A stretch of DNA of 64,000 nt, from positions 2,232,001-2,296,000 of the forward strand of contig NZ_CP080383.1 in assembly GCF_019443325.1 (NCBI RefSeq). Reading direction: 5' to 3'. The position numbers were made by a program, and so were the translations under genes. Shown in pieces: positions 9,127 to 18,652 of this stretch. This DNA is from Cryobacterium sp. PAMC25264. GTDB taxonomy: Bacteria > Actinomycetota > Actinomycetes > Actinomycetales > Microbacteriaceae. Under the pieces are notes generated by a model. The model was not told the origin of the DNA and did not search any database. It saw nothing but the letters and a program-made list of their open reading frames with translations. Numbering within the stretch: position 1 is the first letter of the stretch; each line of letters begins with the position of its first letter.

Positions 9127-12100
9127 TCAGCCCTCGACGAGCTCGATGAACGCGCTCAGCTGCGCCAGGGTGCCGGCGTTGTGCGGCAGGGCATCCGTGA
9201 GCGCGGGCGAGTAGAGCAGGTACGCCGCCCACTGTGCCCGTGAGATGGCCACGTTCAGCCGGTTGGCCAGGAGCAGGAACTCCAGCCCCCGCGGCACCTC
9301 CTCGGCGCTGGAGGCGGCAAGCGACACGATCGCCACCGCGGCCTCGCGGCCCTGGAACTTGTCGACGGTGCCCACGCTGACGTCGTGCCAGCCGGCGAGG
9401 GCGAGCCGTTCGCGGATCACCTCGACCTGGGCGTTGTAGGGCGCCACCACGATGAGATCGCCCTGCCCGAGCGGGGTGCTCACCCCGCCGACGGTCCAGG
9501 CGCGACCCAACAGCGAGCGGATGAGCTCGACTACGGCGTCGGCCTCCTCCGGCGATGAGGTGGAGTTGAGGGTGTGCGGCACGGGCAGCGGGTGCAGGCC
9601 GGGCGGAGCGCCCTCGAGGTGCCTGTCGGCGGCCCGGGATTCGAGCTTGCCCTCGTAGGAGAGCCGCGACACCGGCGCGCACACGGCCGGGTGCATACGC
9701 CAGCTCTTGGCGAGGAAGTAGCCGAACTCGCTCGGCAACACATCGTGGCCGTCGGTGAGCCAGCCGAGCGCCGAGACGTCGACCGGTTCGGGGTGGGACC
9801 CCTGGCTCACCTGCGGCAGCTGCTGCGGGTCGCCGAGAAGGAGAAGCCGCCGGGCCGCGACGGCGGAGGCGATGGTGCTGGCCAGCGAGAACTGGCCGGC
9901 CTCGTCGATCACGAGCAGGTCGAGCGAGCCCGGTTCGATGCGCTGGGCGTTGCTGAAGTCCCAGGCCGTGCCACCGAGCACAAACCCTCCGGCCTGCCCG
10001 GTGAACTCGGCGAACCGGCTGGGCGACAGGGCCGTCCACCCGGTTTCCCGGGATTCCTCCCCCGCCTTGGCCTTCTTGCCCACGTGCCCAGCCGCCAGGC
10101 CCGCCCTGAGGACGGCGGAGAGCATGTTCTCGACGGTCGCGTGCGACTGGGCCACCACGCCGATCTTCCAGCCGTGGTCGCGCACGAGCTCCGCGATGAC
10201 CCGGATCCGGTGTAGGTCTTGCCGGTGCCGGGCGGGCCCTGCACCGCTAGATAGGAGCGGTCGATGCTGAGCAGGCTGTCACGGATGGCCGTGGTGATAT
10301 CCCCCACGGTGGTCGAGCCCGTCGAGACCTCGGGCAGCGCCTCACCGGCGCGGCGCCGCGGCGGAACCCGGCGCAAGACGTCCAGCGCCGCATCGGGCAG
10401 CATCGCCGGCAGGGCGTCGAGCACCTGCTGGCCCCACTCGGCGATAGCGGACACCTGTGTGCCCGGCGGCGGCGGAGTGGCCGGCGCGAGCGCCATCGGC
10501 AGCTGGTCGTAGGGCTCAATGCCGCGGCCGAGCTTCTCGGTGACGTAGAGGACCTCCTCACCGGTGGCCTCGTCGACGAGGCCGGTGATCTCGGTGCGTT
10601 CATGGGCCACCCGGGAGCCGGGCTCGCCGGTCTGTGCGAGCGGCGGGTAGGGCGCGTCGTAGAGCAGGAACGGCCGCTGGCCGAGCTTGAGAGAGCTGCC
10701 CGGCGCGGCTTCGCCCTCGATGCGCAGCACCCGGGAGAGGTTGCGGTCCGGCCCACCAGGGACCAGTCGCGGTCGACCGTGGCGTGCTCCACGATCAGCA
10801 CGTCACGGGTGGCCGACCATTCGTCGGCGGGGTTCCGCAGCCGGTCGAAGTGCTCCTGCCAGAATTCCTTGCCCTCGCGGCGGTGATAGTCGATGGCGGC
10901 GCTGGCCAGGGCGATCGCGGTCTGGTCGGGCGTGCGGTCGCCGGGCGGCGCATCCGCCACCTGGGCCGCCAACGCCAGATAGACCGGGCTGGGCTCCCGC
11001 ACCGGGATGTCGAGTTCGAGGTCGCGGGACGCCGCGCGCGGCACGCCCGCCTCGTCGGCCCTCGCGAGCAACCAGTCGCGCAGCCGCAGCGTAGAGAGGC
11101 AGTCGTACTCGTTGTAGTCGGCGATGGCGTCGAGCTTGGCCTGGGCGCCGTCGAGGTCGCCGTCGCGGTACAGGGCGCGGGAATCGGCGTATTCGGTGAT
11201 CGAGTCCGCCGCGTTGTCGACGCCCTCGCGGTGGTCGTCGCCCATGTACAGCGGCTCGAGCTTCTTGATCGAGTAGCTGTGCGAGCCCACCCGCAGGCTC
11301 TTCTTGACCACCGGGTAGAGGTCGACGAGCACGTTGGCGCGCAGCAGGTCGTCGACGGCGTCTTCGCCCACGCCGTGCCGTGCGGCGAGGGACAGCAGGT
11401 GGGTGCGTTCGTAGGCGGCGTAGTGGTAGATGTGCAGGTTCGGATGCGCGGCACGGCGCTTCGCCACGTAGGCGAGGAAGTCGATGAGGGCCTGACGTTC
11501 CTCGGCGTAGTCGTGCGCCCAGAAAGCCCGGAAGGTGCCGTCCTGCTCGATGAGTCCGAACAGGTAGTCCAGGCCCCACTCCACGGTGTCGTCGCCGAGG
11601 GCCGCCTCGCTGTAGAGCGGGTCACCCTCGAAGTCGAAGAAGATGTCGCCGGCATCCGGTTCGGGCAGCGCGCCGAGCGCGACCGGGTTGTACACCTCGA
11701 AGGCCGGGGCGTCGGCGTGACCGGCCTCACCGGTGGCGAGTTGCCGGGAGACCAACTGCAGCCGCGCCTGTGCCCGGAGGGCGTTGACAGTGGCCTCGAC
11801 GAGTCCGGCGACCGGGCCGCTGCTCGCGGCGAGCTGCTCGATGGTAGTGATGCCGGCCTCGAGCAGGTGCCGCCGCTGGGTGAGCCGCATGCCGGCGACG
11901 AGGAGCACGTCGCGGTGGGCCTCCACTTCGAGGGTGCAGGCCGCACAGCGCCCGCAGGCGGCATAACGCGGGTCGCCCCACGCCGTGGGCTCGGGGTCGG
12001 CCACCCTCTCGTCGATCAGTCGTTCGAGTCGGGCCCGGCGCTTGCGGTAGACCGGCAGGATGTCCCGCAGCCGGTGGGTGCTCGTGCGCCCGTCGCCGAG

Positions 12101-12595
12101 CAGCAGGTGCACATTCTCGCCGGTGGGGATCCCGAGCCGGTCGAGTTGGTCGCTGTACGCGGCCACCTGCAGCAGCGCGGTGATCTTGGCCGAGCGCGCC
12201 AGCTTGGTGTCGAAGACCTCGTAGGAGCCCGACTCGGTACGCATGATGAAGTCGGCGAACCCCACGAACCGGCCGTCGAAGAACGTGGCCTGGAAAAGCA
12301 CATCCGCGCCGGCCCGGAAGGCGTCGGCGGTCTGGGCGGCGGCCTGCGGTAGTTCCCGCATCGACGGCCGGGCGAACTCGACAACCTGGCGGGTGCCGCG
12401 CAGCTTCTCGAGGTAGCGCAGTTCGTGTTCGTCGCCGAGGGAACCGGCCCGACGCAGCATGGCGTCGCCCGCGTCGGGCACGGCCGCGACCCGTCCGAGC
12501 TTGGCGTCGAGGGTGCGCATCACGGCCCACTCGCAGCCCGCGGCGGCGCCGAGGTCGCTGGCGCTGAAGATCACTGTGGAATCGAGCAAGAACAC
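9127..12595 (-). pseudogene. TM0106-family RecB-like nuclease / DNA2-like helicase, two frameshifts
   Basis: A ~1150-residue fusion once two frame breaks are repaired. The N-terminal domain is Cas4/RecB-like: Cys21, then ADFI (Asp115), a DTKLA strand (Asp129, Lys131), and Cys214, Cys217, Cys220, which with Cys21 would bind a 4Fe-4S cluster. A middle RNase-H-like 3'-5' exonuclease domain begins DIFFDFEGDPLY. The C-terminal superfamily 1 helicase has Walker A GPPGTGKT, Walker B VIDEAGQ, GDPQQLPQ, VDKFQGREA and NVAISRAQ. The frame breaks near 10741-10750 (to VLRIEGEAAPGS) and near 10203 (just after Walker A, to VIAELVRDHG). One added base repairs each, in a G/C run. Function is presumably DNA end processing; the family has also been discussed near defence genes. 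Probably intact in the organism. Confidence 0.82.
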
Positions 12596-12701
12596 GCTGA
12601 GCCTCCGGCTACTGGGATGGGGTCAGGTTACCCGACGGCACCGACACCGCACCGCGCGCTGACCGCCGGGTGCAGGCGGCGGGCGGGTCTACGATTATCC
12701 G

Positions 12702-12992
12702 GTGAACACAGTCCTCGCCCACGAACCGGATGCCTCCCGCTACGCCCTCTACCTCGACGGCGAGCTTGCCGCCGTGGCTGACTACGCGGCACACGGCGAC
12801 ACGCTCTCGTTCAACCACACCTTCACCGACCCGGCCCGGCGCGGCCAGGGCCTAGCCGGCCAGGTCGTGACCTTCGCCATGGACGACGTGGAGAAGACGA
12901 GCCACCGGGCCGTCTCACCGGACTGCTGGTATGTGGCCAAGTGGTTCGACAAGCATCCGGAGCGCACCGGCCTGCTGCGGGTGCGCCGCTAA
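12702..12992 (+). CDS. NATD1/YjdJ-type GNAT acetyltransferase domain protein
   Basis: A 96-residue minimal GNAT of the YjdJ/NATD1 type: YALYLDGELAAVADY (strands 1-2), LSFNHTFTDPARRGQGLAGQV (the acetyl-CoA binding RxGxG/A loop) and CWYVAKWFDKHPE at the end. Start GTG at 12702 lies 11 bases after ATTATCC with no strong ribosome site. It diverges from the nuclease-helicase gene. Such proteins are small cytoplasmic acetyltransferases of uncertain substrate. Confidence 0.85.
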   Translation: MNTVLAHEPDASRYALYLDGELAAVADYAAHGDTLSFNHTFTDPARRGQGLAGQVVTFAMDDVEKTSHRAVSPDCWYVAKWFDKHPERTGLLRVRR

Positions 12993-13000
12993 CCGTTCGG

Positions 13001-13741
13001 TCAGATCGAGAACTCGCCCTCCACCGGCGCTGCCGTCTGCTTCGGGCGGAGCACCGCGTCTTCAGCGGTCGCGTCGCCGTACGACGAGGTGACCAGGATC
13101 GGCATGTGGTCGGAGGTGCCACGGGGCAACGTCTCGATGTTGTCGATCGTGAGGCCCACCGACGTGGCCAGGTCGAAGTGGCCGCGGAAGAACTTGTACC
13201 GCGTGTAGGTGCGACTGTCGCTCAGGGTGAGGTCGTACCCGGATTCCTTCACCTCGTTGCTGAGGTGCTTCTTGAAGATCGGGTAGTTGTAGTCGCCCAC
13301 CATCAGCGTCGGCAGGTTGGGGCCGAGCACATTGAGCTCGGCGTGCGCCGACCGGATCTGGTTGCGACGCAGGGAGTTGAGCGCGGTGAGCGGGGCGGCG
13401 TGGAACGACGCCACGACCAGCTCGCGCTGGGCGGCCATGTCGTAGAGGAGCGTTCCGATCAGGCGTTCGTGCGCCGGAGTGAGCACCCTGTCGTGCAGCG
13501 ACTTCTTCAACGCGAAGGTCTGGGTCTTCCGCGCGGTGAACCGGTCCCGCCGGTAGTAGACGGCCAGGCCGAGCCGGTTGCGGGTGGTGGAGTCTGCCAG
13601 GTGCAGCAGACCGACCTCCGCCGGCAGGTCGAGGGTGTCGCATTCCTGCAGGCACAGCAGGTCGGGGTCGTACCGTTCCGCCAGTGCGATGAGCTCTCCG
13701 CTGGCACGGTTCTTGCGGAGGTTGTAGCTGATGACCTTCAC
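13001..13741 (-). CDS. Endonuclease/exonuclease/phosphatase family protein
   Basis: A ~246-residue member of the EEP superfamily (AP endonuclease/DNase I fold), a metal-dependent phosphodiesterase or phosphatase. Motifs in order: VISYNLRKN at the N-terminus, LLCLQECD (metal-binding Glu), VVASFHAAPLT, LMVGDYNY (Asp/Asn pair) and TSDHMPIL (catalytic Asp-His) near the C-terminus. The start was taken at GTG 13741 because VKVISYN is the normal family N-terminus; an ATG at 13774 would add 11 residues. It ends eight bases from the convergent GNAT gene. Substrate (DNA, lipid or nucleotide) cannot be told. Confidence 0.87.
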   Translation of the reverse strand: MKVISYNLRKNRASGELIALAERYDPDLLCLQECDTLDLPAEVGLLHLADSTTRNRLGLAVYYRRDRFTARKTQTFALKKSLHDRVLTPAHERLIGTLLYDMAAQRELVVASFHAAPLTALNSLRRNQIRSAHAELNVLGPNLPTLMVGDYNYPIFKKHLSNEVKESGYDLTLSDSRTYTRYKFFRGHFDLATSVGLTIDNIETLPRGTSDHMPILVTSSYGDATAEDAVLRPKQTAAPVEGEFSI

Positions 13742-13936
13742 GTCAGACCTATCTCTGAGTCGGTGGCTAGACAATAAGCCTACGTTCGCCGGGGCAGAAC
13801 ATGCACATCCGGGATGCCGCCGAGCGCGTCACGCCCGCTGACGAGAGGCCCGCTGGTACCGTGTAACCACCTCGGCGCCCGAACGCCCACGTCACCCGGC
13901 GCCCGAACGCCGACCGCCAGATTGGATGCTTGCCCC

Positions 13937-14161
13937 GTGAAACCCTGGACGTTCACCACCTACACGGTTGCGGCCTTCGCCTGCAGCGGTCTGGCCGTAG
14001 CCCTCTTGATCTTCAACGCCGCAACCGGCAACTCGATGTTGTCGACGCTGCTGCCCGTGGCGATCGCAGCCCTCGTTCTGGGCGGGATCTTCTCGGTGCG
14101 CGCCCGGGTGCTGCGCTACCGCAGCCGCGACATCACCAAGCGCGACAACACCAAACGCTGA
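13937..14161 (+). CDS. Small two-helix membrane protein, unknown
   Basis: A 74-residue protein beginning VKPWTFTTYT at GTG 13937, with hydrophobic segments at about residues 10-28 and 36-52 and a basic tail (RARVLRYRSRDITKRDNTKR), so probably two membrane helices with both ends inside. An upstream ATG (13814) in the same frame would add a low-complexity Pro/Thr/Arg stretch that does not look coding. No family recognised. Confidence 0.6.
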   Translation: MKPWTFTTYTVAAFACSGLAVALLIFNAATGNSMLSTLLPVAIAALVLGGIFSVRARVLRYRSRDITKRDNTKR

Positions 14162-14297
14162 GCCGCTGACCGGCCCAACCAGCCCGGCGTATCGGGCCAC
14201 CGGCAACCCTGCTACCGTGCCCCCAAGAGGGCCCTCGCGCGCACCGGCCTGCCGCCGGACGATCGCGGCGGCCCGTTGATCCTGGGGAGCCCACACC

Positions 14298-15188
14298 ATG
14301 TCCGACACCTCGTCGCCGCCCGGCCGCCCGCGACCGCCGGCCGCAGGGTACGGGTCGGTGCAGCAGCCGCCGGCAGAGCATCCGTCTTCGCAGCAGCCCA
14401 CGCCGGCGGGAGGCCCCCGGCCCACTCCAATGTGGCGCACACTGCTGTACATCCTCGTGCCCATCGTGGGCCTGGGGCTGTTGGTCGCGGCGTTCGTCTT
14501 CGCCCTGTCCGGACGCAGCGGGCCGGTCGACTTCCGGGCTGACCTGGCCGCGGGAACGAGCCTGAGCGTGCAGGTGCCCAACGCAGCCGTCAGCCTCGAG
14601 CCGAGCGCGGACGACCAGGTTCACGTGCGCATGACGGGTTCGTTCTTCGGCAACCAGCCCACCCTGGAGGCCGCCACCACGGGCGGGGTGACCGAGGTGC
14701 GCGGCGGCTGTCGCCCGCAGATCTTCTCGCGCTGCGCCATCGCGGTGGCCGTGCAGCTTCCCCGGTCGCTGCCGGTCACGGTGACGGGACAGAACGGCCG
14801 CATCACCGCATCCGCCCTCACCGGACGCGTCACGCTCACCACCACCAACGGTGCCATCGACACCGACGGAACGGTGGGCCGCGTGGCCCTGCGGACCAGC
14901 AACGGTGATATCCGGGTGAGCGGCGCCACCTCCAAGATCGTCGAGGCCGGCACCACGAACGGCTCCGTCACCCTGGAATTCGCTGATGCGCCCGACTCGG
15001 TGGATGCGTCGAGCACGAACGGGTCGGTCACCGTGCGGGTGCCCGTGGACGGAGTGGATTACCTGGTCACCGCCCGCACCACCAACGGCACCGTGAACAC
15101 CGACTCGGTGCCCTCAGACAGCACCTCCCGGCGGTCGATCACCGCGGAAACCACCAACGGCTCCGTCACGGTGGAGGCCCTTGACTAG
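14298..15188 (+). CDS. Membrane-anchored DUF4097-like beta-solenoid adhesin
   Basis: A 296-residue protein: Pro/Gln-rich cytoplasmic N-terminus (residues 1-45), one membrane helix (TLLYILVPIVGLGLLVAAFV, about 48-68), and an extracytoplasmic domain built from short repeats in which TTNG, TSNG or STNG recurs about every 18-22 residues (TTNGAI, TSNGDI, TTNGSV, STNGSV, TTNGTV, TTNGSV). This is the DUF4097 repeat pattern, thought to form a right-handed beta-helix. It has two Cys (RGGCRP, SRCAIA) that could form a disulfide. Function unknown; perhaps sensing or adhesion at the envelope. The start ATG 14298 is in the conserved position before the Pro-rich part. Confidence 0.85.
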   Translation: MSDTSSPPGRPRPPAAGYGSVQQPPAEHPSSQQPTPAGGPRPTPMWRTLLYILVPIVGLGLLVAAFVFALSGRSGPVDFRADLAAGTSLSVQVPNAAVSLEPSADDQVHVRMTGSFFGNQPTLEAATTGGVTEVRGGCRPQIFSRCAIAVAVQLPRSLPVTVTGQNGRITASALTGRVTLTTTNGAIDTDGTVGRVALRTSNGDIRVSGATSKIVEAGTTNGSVTLEFADAPDSVDASSTNGSVTVRVPVDGVDYLVTARTTNGTVNTDSVPSDSTSRRSITAETTNGSVTVEALD

Positions 15189-15231
15189 ATTCCGCTCGGG
15201 TTCGGCTACCGAGATCTGGCAGGATGGCGGC

Positions 15232-15786
15232 ATGAGCGCACCGCAGATCGGAACCGTCGTGGCTGTGAGCCGGGATGACAAGCACCGGTTCAGCAAGCCC
15301 GTCGTACCGAGCATCAGCCTGCTGGCCGGGCACGGCATCGAGGGTGATTCGCACGCCGGCCCCACCACCCAGCACCGCTACCTGATTCGCACCGACCCGA
15401 CCAGGGCCAACCTCACCCAGGTGCACCTGGTGCGCTCCGAGCTGTTTGCGGAGCTCGAAGACGAGGGATTCACGGTGTCGGCCGGGCAGCTCGGCGAGAA
15501 CATCACCACCGCCGGGATCGACCTGCTGGACCTGCCGGTGGGCACCCGTCTGCACCTCGGCGCCGATGCCGTAGTGGAGGTCACCGGCATGCGCGACCCG
15601 TGCTCGATGATCGACACGTTTCAGCGGGGCCTCAAGAAGACCCTGAAGACGACGGATGCGTCGGGCCGGATCCTGCGCAGGGCCGGCATCATGGGCATCG
15701 TCGTGGCGGACGGCACCGTGGCCCCTGGCGACGAGCTGCGGGTGGAACTGCCCGCCGGCGAGCACGTTCCCCTGGGCGTGGTCTAG
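15232..15786 (+). CDS. MOSC domain-containing protein
   Basis: A 184-residue single MOSC domain (molybdenum cofactor sulfurase C-terminal), related to YiiM. Visible motifs: GTVVAVSRDD at the start, GIEGDSHAG, QLGENITTAGIDL and the conserved Cys in TGMRDPCSMID. Such proteins bind Mo cofactor and either carry sulfur or reduce N-hydroxylated compounds. ATG 15232 (MSAPQIGTVV) is preferred over the open frame from 15181, because AGGATGG lies just upstream and the extra residues are not conserved-looking. Confidence 0.9.
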   Translation: MSAPQIGTVVAVSRDDKHRFSKPVVPSISLLAGHGIEGDSHAGPTTQHRYLIRTDPTRANLTQVHLVRSELFAELEDEGFTVSAGQLGENITTAGIDLLDLPVGTRLHLGADAVVEVTGMRDPCSMIDTFQRGLKKTLKTTDASGRILRRAGIMGIVVADGTVAPGDELRVELPAGEHVPLGVV

Positions 15787-15882
15787 CCCCGCACGTCGCT
15801 CAGCGGGTGACGTGCGCGCATGTCGCGCCCCCGTCGCCGGTCGAGCCTGTCGAAACCCGGCGGGGCCGGTCGAGAATTCGGC

Positions 15883-16749
15883 TTAGAGCTCTTCGGTGGG
15901 GTGGAACCACGGCGGGTAGACGGCGACCTTGGGCTTGTGGCTGGCCGCGGCGAGGATCGGCTTGACCGCATCCCGCACCCGGTCGTTGGCGACGCCGATG
16001 AGGGTGATCAAACCGAACGGCACCTCGCCGGGAACCAGCAGTTCGGCCTTGAGGATCGCGTCGGAGTCCAGGTCGGCGCGCAGCGTGCGCAGCAGGCGGT
16101 CGGCGCTGTCGGCCGTGGCGCCGAAGCGGGTGCTCGCGAAGGCGGCATCGCCATCCGTCACTGCGAAGTGAGTGGCCGTAGGGTCGGCGGCCGTGGCGAT
16201 CTGCTGGTCGAGCACCTTCTTGACCGTGGAGACCAGGATCACGAAGTCGAAGGCCGCGGCGTCGTGCGCGTCCTCGGAGAGGCGGGGGTCGAGCGACTGG
16301 GCGCGGATGTTCTCCCAGACCAGGGCGTTCGGCGACAGGAAGAACGGCACGTGACCGGCGACGGCAGGGCTGTCGGGTCCGGCGACGAGGGCCTCGCGGC
16401 GAGCCTGGCGGTTCTCGGGCGACGAAATGTCGACGACCGGACGCTCATTCCACGCCTCGCTGTTGTCGGCCAGCAGTCGGCCGGTGGCGAGGATACCGGG
16501 CAGGTTGCGGATGTGGGTGAGGTGGTAGATGCGCTGTTCGCCGACGTTGTCGTCGTGGCGCTTGGTCTTGGCGGTGCCCGTCGTGATCGGTGCCACGACG
16601 GTGCGCAGTGCGGTGGGTGCCTCAGGCGTGCGGGCGCGGCTGGCGCGCGGGGCGCGCACGGCGGGAACTGTCGATGCGACGGGGGCGGCGGGTGGAAAAC
16701 ACAGGGCGCACAGCTCCCCGTCCAGTCCGTGGATGCATTCCTCGTTCAC
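15883..16749 (-). CDS. DarT-like (DUF4433) ADP-ribosyltransferase without adjacent DarG
   Basis: A 288-residue protein whose C-terminal two thirds match DarT, the ADP-ribosyltransferase that modifies thymidine in single-stranded DNA. The NAD-binding block YHLTHIRNLPGILATGRLLA (His76, His79, Arg81) and the catalytic-Glu block LKAELLVPGEVP (Glu236) are both intact, as is the PFFLSPNALVWENI segment. The first ~60 residues carry a short Cys/His motif (C-x-H ... C-x-x-C within residues 5-17) and a basic Ala/Pro/Arg linker, which classic DarT toxins lack. No macrodomain antitoxin DarG lies next door: the flanks are MOSC and a lysR gene. Either the antidote is elsewhere or this is a housekeeping or defence variant. 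Confidence 0.8.
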   Translation of the reverse strand: MNEECIHGLDGELCALCFPPAAPVASTVPAVRAPRASRARTPEAPTALRTVVAPITTGTAKTKRHDDNVGEQRIYHLTHIRNLPGILATGRLLADNSEAWNERPVVDISSPENRQARREALVAGPDSPAVAGHVPFFLSPNALVWENIRAQSLDPRLSEDAHDAAAFDFVILVSTVKKVLDQQIATAADPTATHFAVTDGDAAFASTRFGATADSADRLLRTLRADLDSDAILKAELLVPGEVPFGLITLIGVANDRVRDAVKPILAAASHKPKVAVYPPWFHPTEEL

Positions 16750-16903
16750 AACTCAACCTCTCGTGTGCGCGGGCTCGCTGCGCGTCGGGATCGACGGGAG
16801 CATGCCTACCTATCTAAGTTACGGTCATTTCGAGCTCACCGGTGACACAACCGGCACTATCCGGGCCGAACAGCGACAATCCGGACCCAATCGGGTCGTG
16901 ACC

Positions 16904-17784
16904 TCAGCCCAGAATGAGGCCATGCACGTCGCGCAACAACGCGACGGCAGCAGGATTACTCGGTTGTGGTGCTCGGGATACGAGCGCGAGCTCCCGATGC
17001 GGCACGGGCCCCGCGATCCGAATGCTGGCCAGGTCGGTGCCCCGAGCGACCGGTGCCGGGATGATGGCGATTCCGAGTCCGGAACGAACTAGCGAAATGA
17101 GCAGGTCGAGTTGGGTGACCGAGAGCGTGATGTAGCGCTTGAGGTGTGCCTGCTCACAGAAGTGCTCAACAACCTTCTGCAAACCGCTCCCCGCCTGGAA
17201 GTCGACGAAGGGCTCCTTCCCAGATCCGACAGGGAAACCTGCTCCTGTCGGGCGAGGGGATGGTCGCGGGGCGCGATGATGACAAGCTCTTCATCCCAGG
17301 TCGCGAGCATGGCGATGGCTTCGGGCAGTTTGCTGTGATCGCGAGCGATGTACGCGATGTCGAGTTCCCCGGTGATCACGTCCTCGAGGAGTTCGTCCAC
17401 TGTAGCCTCGCGCAGGGCGATCTCCACGTCGGGATGCGTCTGATGAAATCTACTGAGGCTCAGTGGCAGGTCCACCCAGCTGAGCATCTGGATGGTTCCC
17501 ACTGCCAAGCGGCCTCGGAGAACGCCGGTGACGGCCGCCACGGCCTCTTTGGCCGCGTGTATTTCCCGCAGGATGCGCTGCGCCACCGGCAGCAGTGCCC
17601 ATCCGGCCGAGGTAAGGGCCACCGTGCGGGTGGTCCGGTCGAACAACGGGGCACCGAGTTCATGTTCCAGCTTGCTGACGGAGCTGCTCAGCGACGACTG
17701 CACTACAGACATTTCGTGGGCCGCGCGGGTGAAGCTCAGGTGTTTGGCGACCGCGACGAAGTGCTCAAGTTGGCGTAACTCCAT
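16904..17784 (-). pseudogene. LysR-family regulator of the carbamoyl operon, one frameshift
   Basis: LysR-type regulator of ~293 residues after repair. Start ATG 17784 (MELRQLEHFVAVAKHLSF) has AAGGAA upstream. The N-terminal winged helix (SFTRAAHEMSVVQSSLSSSV) and most of the effector domain are in one frame. Near 17213-17222 the frame breaks and continues as EPFVDFQAGSGLQKVVEHF to the stop at 16904, matching the normal second effector subdomain (ISLVRSGLGIAIIPAPVA). Adding one base to the CCC run (giving LGKEPFVDF) repairs it. It diverges from the isochorismatase-allHFG-arcC operon with ~200 bases between, the classic arrangement for a LysR activator. Probably functional, with a sequencing error. 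Confidence 0.83.
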
Positions 17785-17850
17785 GGTTTTCCTTCGTACG
17801 TTATTCATCGAGCATGTCGATTACAGTCTTCTCTTTTACCTGTTGGACAG

Positions 17851-17861
17851 ATTAGCCTAAT
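17851..17861. promoter_or_regulatory. Palindrome candidate for LysR binding
   Basis: ATTAGCCTAAT is a perfect palindrome around one central base, in the AT-richer 199-base gap between the divergent lysR gene and the isochorismatase operon. LysR sites are typically interrupted dyads with T and A at the ends, which this fits. Binding is inferred from position only. Confidence 0.45.
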
Positions 17862-17983
17862 TCGGCGATCATGGTTCATGACGCCCACGACGGTATGTCG
17901 CCGGCGTCACTGCATTACCCCGATAGCGGTCGACGCCACGAGCCTCGCCGCTGCCATATTTGCTAGCGCAGGAGAATTCGAAC

Positions 17984-18652
17984 ATGAGTAGCACCACCAT
18001 CGCCGCCGAGCCGTTTGACCTCGATTTGGACGTCTCGACTACGGCGCTCATCATCATCGACATGCAGCGGGATTTCCTGCAGCCGCACGGCTTCGGGGAG
18101 CTGCTGGGCAATGACGTGTCCTTGCTGCGCTCGGCAATCGAGCCCACGCGCACGGTACTCGATGCAGCGCGTGCCGCCGACATGCTCGTCGTGCACACCC
18201 GCGAGGGCCACCGACCCGACCTCTCCGACTGCCCACCCGCGAAGCTCAACCGGGGCGGCAAGACCTTCATCGGTACGGAAGGTCCGATGGGGCGCATCCT
18301 GGTTCGAGGAGAAGAAGGTCACGACATCATTCCCGAGCTCTACCCCATCGAGGGTGAGCCGGTCATCGACAAGCCCGGAAAGGGCGCTTTCTTCGAAACC
18401 GACCTGCACATCATCCTGCAGAACCGCGGAATCAAGACGCTCATCGTGTGCGGTGTGACCACAGAGGTCTGCGTGCAGTCCACTGTGCGCGAAGGCAATG
18501 ACCGCGGTTACGAGTGCGTCGTGCTCGAAGACTGTGTCGGCTCCTACTTCCCGGAGTTCCAGGCCGCCGGTCTCGAAATGATCAAAGCGCAGGGCGGCAT
18601 CTTGGGCTGGGTCTCCAGCTCGCAGCAGGCGATCGAGGCTATCGCCTCCTAA
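17984..18652 (+). CDS. Isochorismatase-like cysteine amidohydrolase (biuret-hydrolase-like)
   Basis: A 222-residue cysteine hydrolase of the isochorismatase-like family, with the expected catalytic triad: Asp26 (IIIDMQRDF), Lys133 (KPGKGAFF) and Cys163 (CGVTTEVCVQST). The overall shape, including PAKLNRGGK, GRILVRGEEGHDI and the ~220-residue length, resembles biuret hydrolases and ureidoacrylate amidohydrolases (RutB), which release ammonia or carbamate from ureide-type amides. ATG 17984 has AGGAG nine bases upstream. It is the first gene of a seven-gene operon: its TAA overlaps the next ATG (TAATG). In this context it most likely acts on, or produces, the carbamoyl compound handled by the carbamoyltransferase encoded next. 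Exact substrate unproved. Confidence 0.85.
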   Translation: MSSTTIAAEPFDLDLDVSTTALIIIDMQRDFLQPHGFGELLGNDVSLLRSAIEPTRTVLDAARAADMLVVHTREGHRPDLSDCPPAKLNRGGKTFIGTEGPMGRILVRGEEGHDIIPELYPIEGEPVIDKPGKGAFFETDLHIILQNRGIKTLIVCGVTTEVCVQSTVREGNDRGYECVVLEDCVGSYFPEFQAAGLEMIKAQGGILGWVSSSQQAIEAIAS

